DNA from: BOG-908 sp965198825
GTDB lineage: Bacteria > Pseudomonadota > Alphaproteobacteria > Acetobacterales > Acetobacteraceae
DNA: 64,000 nt
Assembly: GCA_965198825.1 (NCBI GenBank)
Contig: CBDAQB010000001.1
Coordinates: forward strand, 434,001 to 498,000
Direction of reading: 5' to 3'
This document shows positions 9,800-18,337 of the stretch, in pieces; within the stretch, counting starts at the first letter, position 1; each line of letters starts with the position of its first letter. A program made the position numbers and the translations under genes. Below the pieces are notes generated by a model that was given only the letters and a program-made list of their open reading frames with translations, searched no databases and was not told where the DNA came from.

Positions 9800-10492
9800 T
9801 CACGCGGATTGAGGGGCGGCGCATTGCGGCTGACGGTCAACCTCGCCTGCCCATAGAGGGCGCTTGCGCAGCATTTCAGATGTTTGCAGTGCCGGCACAG
9901 CTTCGGTCAGCAGGTCGTAGAACGATTGCCACAGTGGCAACACTCGGTCGTCCACCTCAATATGCCGACTGAGCGCGCCATGCCCTCCATCCGGATCGCT
10001 GTCAAAACGGATATGCTCGAGTAGAAAATGGCGGAAAGCCAGCAACGACGGACCATGCCACTCTGGCGCATCGAGGATAGCGGTGAACACACGTTCCAGC
10101 CCACCATCCTCGTAGCTCGCGATGCTCATGATCCGTATGACATCATCCATGCAACGCACGCGTTGCAAATAGAGGTGGCCTAACGCATCGACTCGAGGAT
10201 CATGCGGAAATGTCGACAATTTTAGCAAACGAGCCATAAAGTCATCATGGTTCATCCGCTCGCCGGGAGTAGCCACACCGGGGAACGGAGACAGATTGTC
10301 GGTGTTGCATTCACCGGCGACAAGCTGTGACAACTGCATGTCCAACGGCCGAGCCTGTTGTGCCAAAAGTAGGTTTTCACGAAACTGCACGGAGAAATAG
10401 TAGTAGGCGCGACTCACCGCCACCAGGTCTCGGTATCCCAGACTCTCCCAGCGCAAGTCACAAATGCTGTCGATTGCTTCCAGATACCGCAT
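9800..10492 (-). CDS. Heme-oxygenase-like putative diiron oxidase (HDO/DUF3050-like)
   Basis: 230 residues from ATG 10492, which has a perfect AAGGAG nine bases upstream; a longer frame to 10600 has no such site. The all-helical sequence carries His/Glu/Asp residues in the arrangement expected of heme-oxygenase-like diiron oxidases: GECN followed by RMNHDDF, then YEDGGLE, then LEHIRFD and GGHGAL. Characterised relatives of this superfamily (UndA, BesC) use O2 to cleave or desaturate aliphatic or amino acids. It is the first gene of a two-gene unit with the decarboxylase. The ligand assignment is by eye and needs a model. Confidence 0.65.
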   Translation of the reverse strand: MRYLEAIDSICDLRWESLGYRDLVAVSRAYYYFSVQFRENLLLAQQARPLDMQLSQLVAGECNTDNLSPFPGVATPGERMNHDDFMARLLKLSTFPHDPRVDALGHLYLQRVRCMDDVIRIMSIASYEDGGLERVFTAILDAPEWHGPSLLAFRHFLLEHIRFDSDPDGGHGALSRHIEVDDRVLPLWQSFYDLLTEAVPALQTSEMLRKRPLWAGEVDRQPQCAAPQSA

Positions 10493-10538
10493 GCTGGTGA
10501 ACTCCTTCGGCTCGGGGCAGCCGCCAGGAACGCGGCAT

Positions 10539-10575
10539 TTACCGGTTGGCGAACAGCTGTTGTATAAACCGGTAA
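10539..10575. promoter_or_regulatory. Nested palindrome in the divergent promoter (candidate operator)
   Basis: TTACCGGTT at 10539-10547 is exactly repeated in inverted orientation as AACCGGTAA at 10567-10575. Between them, AACAGCTGTT at 10552-10561 is itself a perfect palindrome whose centre lies within half a base of the centre of the outer arms. Each outer arm contains its own ACCGGT palindrome, 27 bp centre to centre. The element is 47 bp upstream of the HDO start (10492) and about 150 bp upstream of the MetY-like start (10723). This is what a regulator controlling both divergent units would bind. No cognate regulator gene is visible in the window. Confidence 0.5.
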
Positions 10576-10722
10576 GGGGGCGCCCACAGGCACGCAACAC
10601 GCAGTTGCTCGATGCGGATTAGTTACGTTGCACGTTGTGTCTGCGATCGCACGGCCGCAACATACATCCGGTCGGTCGAACTCAAGAAGCATCGACCTGC
10701 TGACCGGCGGGACGACAAGCTT

Positions 10723-12039
10723 ATGCACCCAGACACAGTAGCATTGCACGGAGGGTACTCGAGCAGTGATCACCACCGTTCCGCAACAGTGCCGATTTAT
10801 CAGACGGTAGGCCACTGCTTCGACAACGCCGAACACGCTGCCGCACTGTTCAATCTGGAGGCAGACGGATACCGCTACGGCAGGATCGGCAATCCTACAA
10901 CATCAGTGCTTGAGGGACGTCTTGCACAGCTCGAGGGCGGCACCGCTGCACTCGCCGTGAGCTCAGGCCAGGCGGCGCTGCATTGCGCCGTGCTGAACTT
11001 GCTCGAACCTGGAGGCAATATTGTCTCGGTACCCCAGCTCTATGGCGCGACACATACGCTATTCAGCCACATGTTGCCTGGTATGGGCATGAGTGCAGTA
11101 TTCGCGGAGGGTGATACGGCGCGAGCCCTTGCCTCCTGCATCACGCCACGGACACGCGGTATTTTCTGCGAAAGCGTCGGAAATCCCGCCGGGAACGTAT
11201 GTGATATCGCGGAACTCGCCGCGATGGCACACGCGCACGGCTTACCACTCATTGTGGATAATACAGTAGCGACTCCATTCCAGCTTCGCCCGATTGACTA
11301 TGGCGCAGATATTGTTGTGCACTCGTTGACAAAATGTCTCGGCGGGCACGGCACAACCTTAGGCGGCGCGATCGTTGATGGCGGACGTTTTGAGTGGAGC
11401 AAATATCCAGAGCGATTTTCAAACTTCACTAAGCCAGACGCCTCATATCACAATCTTATCTACACCGAGCATTTTGCAGACGCCCCCTTCCTCGGTCGGT
11501 GCCGAAGCGTCTATCTGCGGCTCGCTGGAGCTGCGCTCTCGCCGTTCAGCGCGTTCCTCCTGGCTCAAGGCATTGAAACGGCGGCCTTGCGTGTCGAACG
11601 ACAGGTGCAAAATGCGTGTCGTGTCGCCGCATTCCTGAGCACGCACTCAAGCGTCTCATGGGTGGATCACGCTTCACTGCCAGACAGTCCACACCATTGC
11701 CTCGCCGCAGCCTATCTCCGCCATGGCGCGCCCACTATCATGACCGTCGGCGTGCGTGGAGGCTACGACGCAGCCGTTACTTTCTACGATTCACTGTCGC
11801 TGATACAGCGCGTCGTCAATTTGGGCGACGCCAAGACCTTAGCCTGTCATCCAGCTTCGACCACGCATCGTCAGATGAGTACCGCCCAGCAGCGCGCGGC
11901 CGGCGTCTATCCGGAGTCGATCCGACTGAGCATGGGTATCGAGCATGTCGATGATATTATCGCCGATCTCGTGCAGGCGCTAGCTCACGCTCAAGCTTCC
12001 GCAAACGTCATGCCCTGCTTCGCTCAGGCCAGATCATAG
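10723..12039 (+). CDS. Cys/Met-metabolism PLP enzyme, MetY-like
   Basis: About 438 residues from ATG 10723 (MHPDTVALHGGY); an in-frame ATG at 10612 would add 37 unlike residues. YGRIGNPTT, SSGQAALH, the Asp in VDNTVATPF and SLTKCLGGHG with the PLP lysine match O-acetyl/O-succinyl-homoserine sulfhydrylases, which replace the gamma-acyloxy group of an activated homoserine with a nucleophile. The MetA-like acyltransferase 11 nt downstream would supply such a substrate. Placed inside an EPS locus beside a decarboxylase and an HDO protein, it may use a nucleophile other than sulfide; that is inference. Confidence 0.88.
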   Translation: MHPDTVALHGGYSSSDHHRSATVPIYQTVGHCFDNAEHAAALFNLEADGYRYGRIGNPTTSVLEGRLAQLEGGTAALAVSSGQAALHCAVLNLLEPGGNIVSVPQLYGATHTLFSHMLPGMGMSAVFAEGDTARALASCITPRTRGIFCESVGNPAGNVCDIAELAAMAHAHGLPLIVDNTVATPFQLRPIDYGADIVVHSLTKCLGGHGTTLGGAIVDGGRFEWSKYPERFSNFTKPDASYHNLIYTEHFADAPFLGRCRSVYLRLAGAALSPFSAFLLAQGIETAALRVERQVQNACRVAAFLSTHSSVSWVDHASLPDSPHHCLAAAYLRHGAPTIMTVGVRGGYDAAVTFYDSLSLIQRVVNLGDAKTLACHPASTTHRQMSTAQQRAAGVYPESIRLSMGIEHVDDIIADLVQALAHAQASANVMPCFAQARS

Positions 12040-12050
12040 CCAGTCGAACT

Positions 12051-13106
12051 ATGAAAATATCCTCAAATCTGCCGCATAAGTTAGTCTGCACACGCGAGAA
12101 TCCAACACTCCGTCGAGATACTCTGCGAATTGCGCTCGTTAACAATCTCTCGGATGCAGCCCTTCACGCCGGCGAACGGCAGTTCTACACGCTCCTGTCC
12201 CGGGCATCCGTAGGTCTGAAGGTCACGCTCGACTTGTACACGCTTCCCGGAATCGTTCGGGGAAGGACAGCTGAGGCGCATATCTCTGCTTATTATGAGG
12301 ATTTTAGAAATCTAGAACGCAACAGGCCCGACGGCATTATCGTGACTGGCACGGAACCACGCCAGCGTCGTCTGCAAGACGAAGAGTTCTGGCCCAGTTT
12401 CGCGCGACTTTTCGACTTTACAAGAGAATCCGCGACCTCGGTAGTTTGGTGTTGCATAGCCGCTCACGCCGCCGTGCTCCGAGGCGACGGCGTTGAGCGA
12501 ACAGTACTCCCTAACAAGCTGACCGGCCTTTTCGACAGTAACATCGTGCTCGGCGCACACGACTTGTTACGCGGCATGCCGAGACGCTGGCGCGTGCCGC
12601 ATTCCCGCAGGCATGGTTTGATGCAACAAAGCTTGGAACAACACGGCTACGTCATCGCCGCCAAGTCTCGGCACACCGGGCCTGACATCTTTCTTAGGAA
12701 GGGCGGCGCCTGGGAGATCTTCTTACAATGCCATCCTGAATATTCTAGCACGAGCCTCGTTGGCGAATATCGACGCGATGTCAAGCGGTTCCTCTGTGGC
12801 GAGCAGAACACCTGTCCTATGCCGCCGGATAATGTGTTATCACTGAGTGTGCGGCGTCAGCTTCGGCAGCTTCGGTGCGAATTCATTCAAAAACGAGATC
12901 CGGGGCAACTGGCGGCGCTGAACGGGATACTCGAAGACGTTTCGCTACAGGCCAGCTGGAGCACTGACGCATGCCGGCTTTACAGCAATTGGCTGACGCA
13001 TCTCAGCGAGACGGTGAGCGCAGAACGGTCTGTCGGAAGCCTTCCTGTCTCGACGCGCAGTACTGCGCCCGCTCGCGTTCTCGCTGAAGCACAGGCGGCA
13101 GAGTGA
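12051..13106 (+). CDS. MetA/HTS-like homoserine O-acyltransferase
   Basis: 351 residues of the homoserine O-succinyl/acetyltransferase fold related to class I glutamine amidotransferases. The nucleophile region reads VVWCCIAAHAAV with the expected Cys, PHSRRHG corresponds to the conserved PHSR segment, and CHPEYSSTSL.GEY.RD carries the catalytic His-Glu pair. It differs from housekeeping MetA in having WCCIAAHA where CW.AQA is usual, and the C-terminal 90 residues are divergent. It likely activates homoserine or a related hydroxy-amino acid for the MetY-like enzyme. Its TGA overlaps the ATG of the WecG fusion (TGATG at 13104-13108), so translation is coupled. Confidence 0.82.
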   Translation: MKISSNLPHKLVCTRENPTLRRDTLRIALVNNLSDAALHAGERQFYTLLSRASVGLKVTLDLYTLPGIVRGRTAEAHISAYYEDFRNLERNRPDGIIVTGTEPRQRRLQDEEFWPSFARLFDFTRESATSVVWCCIAAHAAVLRGDGVERTVLPNKLTGLFDSNIVLGAHDLLRGMPRRWRVPHSRRHGLMQQSLEQHGYVIAAKSRHTGPDIFLRKGGAWEIFLQCHPEYSSTSLVGEYRRDVKRFLCGEQNTCPMPPDNVLSLSVRRQLRQLRCEFIQKRDPGQLAALNGILEDVSLQASWSTDACRLYSNWLTHLSETVSAERSVGSLPVSTRSTAPARVLAEAQAAE

Positions 13107-14830
13107 TGCGGAACCTACCCGAAGTGGCGTTTATGAACGTGAAGTTGCATCCGTTGACCATGGAGCAGGTCATCACGCACATATGCGGTGCGCTTCGCGC
13201 TGGTCATGTCGTGAATGCCGTCTCGTTGAATGTCGCAAAGCTGGTCGCCTTGCGACGTGACCCAGACCTGCGGGCGGACGTGGCGTCCGGCAGTTTGGTG
13301 TTGGCTGACGGCATGGGAATTGTGTGGGGCGCCCGATTATCTGGCCTGAGTATTCCCGAGCGGGTCGCAGGCGTCGACCTCATGAATTGCATGATGGAGA
13401 AGTGCGTTGAGGAAGGTTGGCAACCTTATTTTCTGGGCGCCCGCCCCGCAGTGCTCGAGCGCGCAGTGGCAGCTGCCCGCAAGCGCTATCCAGGGCTGAA
13501 AATCGCCGGATGGCAGCACGGCTACTATGACTGCGCCGAGGTCCCAGGAGTAGTTTCAGCGATACGGGAATCTGGCGCGACGTGCCTGTTCGTGGGCATG
13601 CCAACGCCCAAGAAGGAGCAGTTCCTTGCCCGGCACGCTGCCGATCTTGGCGTGCCGTTTCGGATGGGCGTAGGTGGCGCCCTAGACATCTTGGCAGGCG
13701 TGACTTCGCGCGCGCCAACTGTCTGGCAAACTGCGGGATTCGAATGGCTCTACCGCCTGATCCAGGAGCCGCGGCGGATGTGGTGGCGTTATCTTGAAAC
13801 CAATACGCGATATCTAGGCCTGCTTGCCGCTTTTCTGGTGGCACAATGCTGGCGGGGATTGTGGCGGTCCCGGTTCCCCGCGATGTTGAAAGCGCTGCCG
13901 CGGCAACGCCAATACCGATCGGCCGGCGAGAATATGCCTGCTCTTGAAGCGGCGTCCGACACGGAGAGCGGCACCGTGCGCTGCAGGACGATCCTTGCTG
14001 CCGATCTGCCGGCAGTCGAGGCCCTGCTGCGCGAGGGGTTTCCCAGCAGGCAGGGATCCTGGTTCACGAAGGCCCTTGAGACATTATCCAAGCACACGCC
14101 GCCGCCCGAGTATCCGCAATTCGGCTATGCACTGGATTGTGCGGGCCAAGTCGTGGGAGCGCTGCTTGTGATTACCTCCACGCCGGACCCGCGAGGGCAT
14201 TTGCAGATCCGGCGTAACGCTTCCTGTTGGTACGTCAGGCCAGCGTTCCGGGTTTACGCGCCGCTATTGATCGGTCACGGGGTTCGTCGTTCTCAAGCCA
14301 CTGACGTAAATATCTCGCCGGCCTTGCATACCTGGCGCATACTTGAGGCGCAGGGTTTCAAGCGCTTCTGCGACGGCTTGTTTGTAGGATTTCCGCTGCT
14401 CAGTTTGCCCCGAGGAGGTGCGAGCGCGCTAGACTGGCAGCGCGCCAAGGCGGCAGGCTGGCCCATCCCTGCCGCCCAAGAGGCTATCTTGCGGGAACAT
14501 GAATCATTTGGCTGCTTCAGCTTGGTATGCCGTGATTCAGAAGGCGTGACCGTTTGTGTATTCCGCGAACGCCGATTTCGCAATATCCCGATGGCTGCAG
14601 CACAAGTGATATTCTGCGAGCGGATCGCCGACCTAAGGAGATTTGGTTCCGTCATCGGCTATCAGCTTCTGAGACGTGGCTATAGCTGCATCGTGCTCAA
14701 TGCGAACTGTAAGGTGCGCGGAATACCTGGCTACTGCTTTCCAGGCCGTTCGCCGATGTATTATCGCGGAGTTGACAAGCCGGAGTCCGGGGACTTGCTA
14801 TATACCGAGGCTGCACTCTTTGGCTTCTAG
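13106..14830 (+). CDS. WecG/TagA/CpsF glycosyltransferase fused to a GNAT-like domain
   Basis: 574 residues. Residues 1-240 are a WecG/TagA/CpsF transferase: SLNVAKLV, LADGMGIVWGARL, GVGGALDILAG and FEWLYRLIQEPRR are all typical. Enzymes of this family add ManNAc(A) to a lipid-linked amino sugar, which fits the WecB and WecC genes at 17210-19575. After a linker, residues 285-574 resemble an acyl-CoA N-acyltransferase (ILAADLPAVEALLREGFP, GALLVI, and a second half with ALHTWRILEAQGFKRF). ATG 13106 overlaps the previous stop; GTG 13103 is also in frame. The fusion suggests one protein that transfers and acylates, or coordinates with the amino-acid module. Confidence 0.85.
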   Translation: MRNLPEVAFMNVKLHPLTMEQVITHICGALRAGHVVNAVSLNVAKLVALRRDPDLRADVASGSLVLADGMGIVWGARLSGLSIPERVAGVDLMNCMMEKCVEEGWQPYFLGARPAVLERAVAAARKRYPGLKIAGWQHGYYDCAEVPGVVSAIRESGATCLFVGMPTPKKEQFLARHAADLGVPFRMGVGGALDILAGVTSRAPTVWQTAGFEWLYRLIQEPRRMWWRYLETNTRYLGLLAAFLVAQCWRGLWRSRFPAMLKALPRQRQYRSAGENMPALEAASDTESGTVRCRTILAADLPAVEALLREGFPSRQGSWFTKALETLSKHTPPPEYPQFGYALDCAGQVVGALLVITSTPDPRGHLQIRRNASCWYVRPAFRVYAPLLIGHGVRRSQATDVNISPALHTWRILEAQGFKRFCDGLFVGFPLLSLPRGGASALDWQRAKAAGWPIPAAQEAILREHESFGCFSLVCRDSEGVTVCVFRERRFRNIPMAAAQVIFCERIADLRRFGSVIGYQLLRRGYSCIVLNANCKVRGIPGYCFPGRSPMYYRGVDKPESGDLLYTEAALFGF

Positions 14831-14862
14831 AGCATACAGCTTGTCGCGGCTCCCCTAGCCAA

Positions 14863-16020
14863 TCAGCTTGGCATCCTGATCTGAGAAGCGGGCATCCTGT
14901 GCCGTGCCATCACCTTTTCCGGCCGTCCCGTTTCGCCTCTGAGACCAGCAAGCAGACCGGTCACCGCCGCAGCAACTGGATCGAATTTGCAAGACAAAGC
15001 CAATACCACGGCATGGCCAACCTGGGTTGCAACCGTCCAGGCCAGCCAGGTCGGATAAAACTTCCGCACAAACAAGATCCGATTGCGGAACTCAAGATAA
15101 GTCGCGAGGTATGAGGCGCCGGTTTGCTTTTGTGCGCTGCCGATAGTCGAGCCGCCCAGATGCCTGACGACAGATCTGTGCGCATAACCGATAGTGCCGA
15201 TCGCTTTTGCTCGGATGCCCCAGTCAAGATCCTCAAAGTACAAGAAATAACTTTCGTCCATGAGTCCCACTCGCTGCATGAGGTCACGTGTTACGTAGAG
15301 TGAGGCGCCGGATGGTGCATCGAGCTGCTGCTCAATAAACTTGTTCTCTTGTTCCGCTTCCTGTGTAGTCATATCGAGGCCGACACAACCCGTCTGCCCA
15401 CGAAACTTGGACCATTTCAGCCCGCAACTGCGCAGATGCTCTGGTCGCTCCTCGGTGCACAAACGGCTACCCACCATTCCAAATCCATACCGTTCAGCGT
15501 GCACCTCAAGTTCCCATAAGGCGCTAGGCATCGGCTTCGTATCCGGGTTCAGGATCCAGACCGCTTCCCAGCCAGGCCAATCATCAATGCATCTGACACA
15601 CGCATTGATGGCGCCTGCGTAGCCGAGATTCTCCTCCATGGCCGCTACATGCACCAAGGAAGGTTGGAAGCTAGGGCGCAACAACTTAAACCGTTTCACT
15701 CTGCTGCCTAATCTCGGTTCCATGAGATGGCACTGGTCGTCGCTTGCAGGCAGCAGAAACTTCACTGCACGCAGTCTCTCCAAGACGCTGATGACGCCGA
15801 CAGCTCCGCCGTTTTCGGCGACCACCACCTCGAAGTTCGATCGACTGTCCAACCTGCTCAACGCGCCGAGGCACATGACGAGGTCGTCCGGGTTTTTAAA
15901 ACCGACAATAATAACGACCACTTTCGCTAGCGGCCGTTGTACGGATAGATGCTGTGCAGCTGCTAACACGCGGGAACTACGCGGTTCGCGGCCAAGCTTA
16001 CCGTTCGCCCGCGTGCCCAT
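14863..16020 (-). CDS. GT2 glycosyltransferase, rhamnosyltransferase-like
   Basis: About 385 residues from ATG 16020. The GT-A domain begins at VVVIIVGFKNPDDLVMCL, with EENLGYAGAINAC, the metal-site ILNPDTKP and the acceptor-side FEDLDWGIRA; a hydrophobic stretch near the C-terminus may touch the membrane. This is the WbbL-like family that adds sugars to lipid-linked oligosaccharides. The open frame extends upstream to 16206, deep into the deacetylase gene, and no start has a good ribosome site. The 58-nt same-strand overlap with that gene is odd but would allow co-translation. Confidence 0.85.
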   Translation of the reverse strand: MGTRANGKLGREPRSSRVLAAAQHLSVQRPLAKVVVIIVGFKNPDDLVMCLGALSRLDSRSNFEVVVAENGGAVGVISVLERLRAVKFLLPASDDQCHLMEPRLGSRVKRFKLLRPSFQPSLVHVAAMEENLGYAGAINACVRCIDDWPGWEAVWILNPDTKPMPSALWELEVHAERYGFGMVGSRLCTEERPEHLRSCGLKWSKFRGQTGCVGLDMTTQEAEQENKFIEQQLDAPSGASLYVTRDLMQRVGLMDESYFLYFEDLDWGIRAKAIGTIGYAHRSVVRHLGGSTIGSAQKQTGASYLATYLEFRNRILFVRKFYPTWLAWTVATQVGHAVVLALSCKFDPVAAAVTGLLAGLRGETGRPEKVMARHRMPASQIRMPS

Positions 16021-17030
16021 AATGAGCGGAGTAGGGGTAATCCCTCGATAACCAGCGGTAGTACTGAGGCCGAAACCCCGCGCGGGCTTGTCCGATAGAA
16101 AACGTCCGGAACTGGGCGCTTTCTGTTGCATCGTCCGTGCACAAGAAAGATTGCTCGATGACCCGACATGCGGGCGATCGCCAGCGCGTCCGAAGTTGCA
16201 TCGCATTCGCTTCCATACGGAACGCTTAAGGAATAAATGGACCGATTTATAATCTTCTCCAACACCGACTTTCCGCCGGCAATTTCCGAGACAATCTCTC
16301 CTCCGGCAAGCGACCGAAAAAACATGTGACGCATCGAATGGTTTCCGATATCAACACCGCAGTGGCCCAGTCCCGATAAATCACGCTCGGTCATGAACAA
16401 ACGCGTGCTGGCCCAAAGATCCGACTCGGTTGTGCCGAGTGCCTTGATGATCTCTGCGCGTAAAGAGAGCACTTGGTCTGGCCTTAACAAACAGACAAGC
16501 TGCGCAATTATCTGCGGTGCCGTGAGAGGTGCCGCGCGAGCTTGGCCAAGGAGCGACATCATCTGCCCCGCGCCGAGCCTTTCGTAGGCCAAAGATATCA
16601 GATTATCGAACGGGATAGTATGATGCATTATACTCGCAGGGTTGACAAATAATAGCGCTGGAGCGCTGGCCTCCCGCAACAAGGGACCAGCGACATCCAA
16701 TACTGACCGATAGAGGTCGTCAAAGGTAATCAGCAGCGCGCGGCGGGGTAACTTACCTCCCAGCAGGTCAGCCTCACAGATAATATCGTAATTGCGCGAA
16801 TAGTAAGCCAGGTGCTTGCGAAATGTTTCAGGTGATGTCGTGACACCAAGATGTCTGACGAGGCAGTCTTTATCGTGCGAGATATGATGATAGACCACGA
16901 CCCTCGGGCTTAGGTCATTGCATCTAATTGTCTCGGGGCAAGTGACTGAGGACATAGTTGCAAAGCTCTGATACGACATTGTGCCAGTATGCGAAGCCAC
17001 TCTGACGCCATGTTCTCTGCTCTGTAGCAT
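15963..17030 (-). CDS. Polysaccharide deacetylase (NodB-homology) family protein
   Basis: 355 residues. VVVYHHIS and LLITFDDLYRSVLDVA (about residue 103) are the beta-1 and metal-site TFDD motifs of carbohydrate esterase 4; SVPYGSE near residue 285 stands where the family's conserved Arg/Pro loop would be. Such enzymes remove N- or O-acetyl groups from polysaccharides. No signal peptide is visible, suggesting a cytoplasmic or precursor-level role. ATG 17030 has AGGGA 13 nt upstream; ATG 16979 is an alternative. It diverges from wecB and runs into the GT2 gene. Confidence 0.78.
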   Translation of the reverse strand: MLQSREHGVRVASHTGTMSYQSFATMSSVTCPETIRCNDLSPRVVVYHHISHDKDCLVRHLGVTTSPETFRKHLAYYSRNYDIICEADLLGGKLPRRALLITFDDLYRSVLDVAGPLLREASAPALLFVNPASIMHHTIPFDNLISLAYERLGAGQMMSLLGQARAAPLTAPQIIAQLVCLLRPDQVLSLRAEIIKALGTTESDLWASTRLFMTERDLSGLGHCGVDIGNHSMRHMFFRSLAGGEIVSEIAGGKSVLEKIINRSIYSLSVPYGSECDATSDALAIARMSGHRAIFLVHGRCNRKRPVPDVFYRTSPRGVSASVLPLVIEGLPLLRSLWARGRTVSLAANRVVPAC

Positions 17031-17209
17031 TTACGTCGTTCTATCCCTGAACACGCAAGGCCACAGCGGGATACAACAGGACCGACGATTATACAACCAC
17101 GCACTCACACTATCCGCAATTTTCTCGCGAGCTCAACGACTAGAAGCTTCGTTCAATCCGATGCAGTGCGGGTGCTTACTCGTTTCTGTTAGAAAAAGAG
17201 TTCTGCCCG

Positions 17210-18337
17210 ATGACCTTGCGTATCATGACGGTGTTCGGTACCCGCCCTGAGGCTATTAAAATGATGCCAATCGTGCACGAGTTGCGCCGTCGCAACTCCA
17301 TGACTCCTGTCGTTTGTGTCACTGGGCAACATCGCGAGATGCTGGACCAGGTGTTCAGGGCGTTCGGCGACAAGCCAGACATCGATCTGAATATTATGTC
17401 GAAGGGCCAGTCGCTCGGTGAGGTCACTGCCAAGGTACTCACGCGCGTGGCAGACGTTTTGGCGCTCGAACAGCCCGACATGGTCCTGGTACACGGCGAC
17501 ACTACCACCGCGTTTGCTGCGGCTACGGCTGCCTTCTACGCGCGCCGCAGGATCGGGCATGTCGAGGCAGGTCTCCGTTCCTTCGATATTGCGAACCCGT
17601 GGCCCGAGGAGTTCAACCGAGTGGCTATCGACAGCATAGCCGATCTTTGCTTTGCACCGACTGAAGGTGCAGCCGAAAATCTTGAGCAGGAGTATAACAG
17701 GCACTGCAAAATCGTCGTGACCGGCAACACTGGGATCGATTCCTTACTCCACATAGCAGCGCGGATTTCGACCGATCCCGACCTGGCGCTTCAAGCTGCC
17801 GGGCGCTATCCGTTCCTTGACTCTGATCGCCGCCTGATTTTGGTCACTGGTCACCGTCGCGAAAGCTTTGGCGCCGGCTTTGAAGCGATCTGCACGGGTC
17901 TGCGCTCAGTCGCTGCACGCCCTGATGTGCAGGTCGTCTATCCGGTTCACCTAAACCCCGATGTCCAGCGCGTCGTTCGCCAGCGGCTCACCGATGCCTC
18001 GAATATCCATCTGATTGAGCCGGTTGATTACCTGGATATGGTTTTCCTGATGCAGCGCGCAGATGTGCTGATCACCGACTCAGGCGGTATCCAGGAAGAA
18101 GGCCCGGCGCTTGGTAGGCCCGTTCTCGTCATGCGTGAAGTGACCGAGAGGCCCGAAGCCATGGCTAATGGCGCGGTGAGATTGATCGGAACCTGTCCAA
18201 AAGCCATGCGTCGGGAGGTCGATCTCCTCCTGGACGATGCTGAGGCACATTCGGCCCGTTCAATCCCAAGCTTCCCGTATGGCGATGGCCACGCCGCTGC
18301 ACGCATCGTCAACGCCATCGAGGAATATGTGCAATGA
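17210..18337 (+). CDS. wecB: UDP-N-acetylglucosamine 2-epimerase (non-hydrolysing)
   Basis: 375 residues, normal family length. GTRPEAIKMMP at the N-terminus, HGDTTTAFAA, HVEAGLRSFD with the catalytic Glu, HRRESFG and TDSGGIQEEG are all diagnostic. It interconverts UDP-GlcNAc and UDP-ManNAc in the cytoplasm. The last codons overlap the start of the dehydrogenase gene (ATGA at 18334-18337), so the pair makes UDP-ManNAcA. That is the expected donor for the WecG-type transferase at 13106. Confidence 0.95.
   Translation: MTLRIMTVFGTRPEAIKMMPIVHELRRRNSMTPVVCVTGQHREMLDQVFRAFGDKPDIDLNIMSKGQSLGEVTAKVLTRVADVLALEQPDMVLVHGDTTTAFAAATAAFYARRRIGHVEAGLRSFDIANPWPEEFNRVAIDSIADLCFAPTEGAAENLEQEYNRHCKIVVTGNTGIDSLLHIAARISTDPDLALQAAGRYPFLDSDRRLILVTGHRRESFGAGFEAICTGLRSVAARPDVQVVYPVHLNPDVQRVVRQRLTDASNIHLIEPVDYLDMVFLMQRADVLITDSGGIQEEGPALGRPVLVMREVTERPEAMANGAVRLIGTCPKAMRREVDLLLDDAEAHSARSIPSFPYGDGHAAARIVNAIEEYVQ

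Noticed and set aside
10723..13106. Ordinary methionine biosynthesis operon
   Set aside because: The MetY/MetA-like pair could make homocysteine, but its divergent neighbours (oxidase and decarboxylase), its place in an EPS locus and its coupling to a glycosyltransferase argue for a specialised role; kept as the main alternative.
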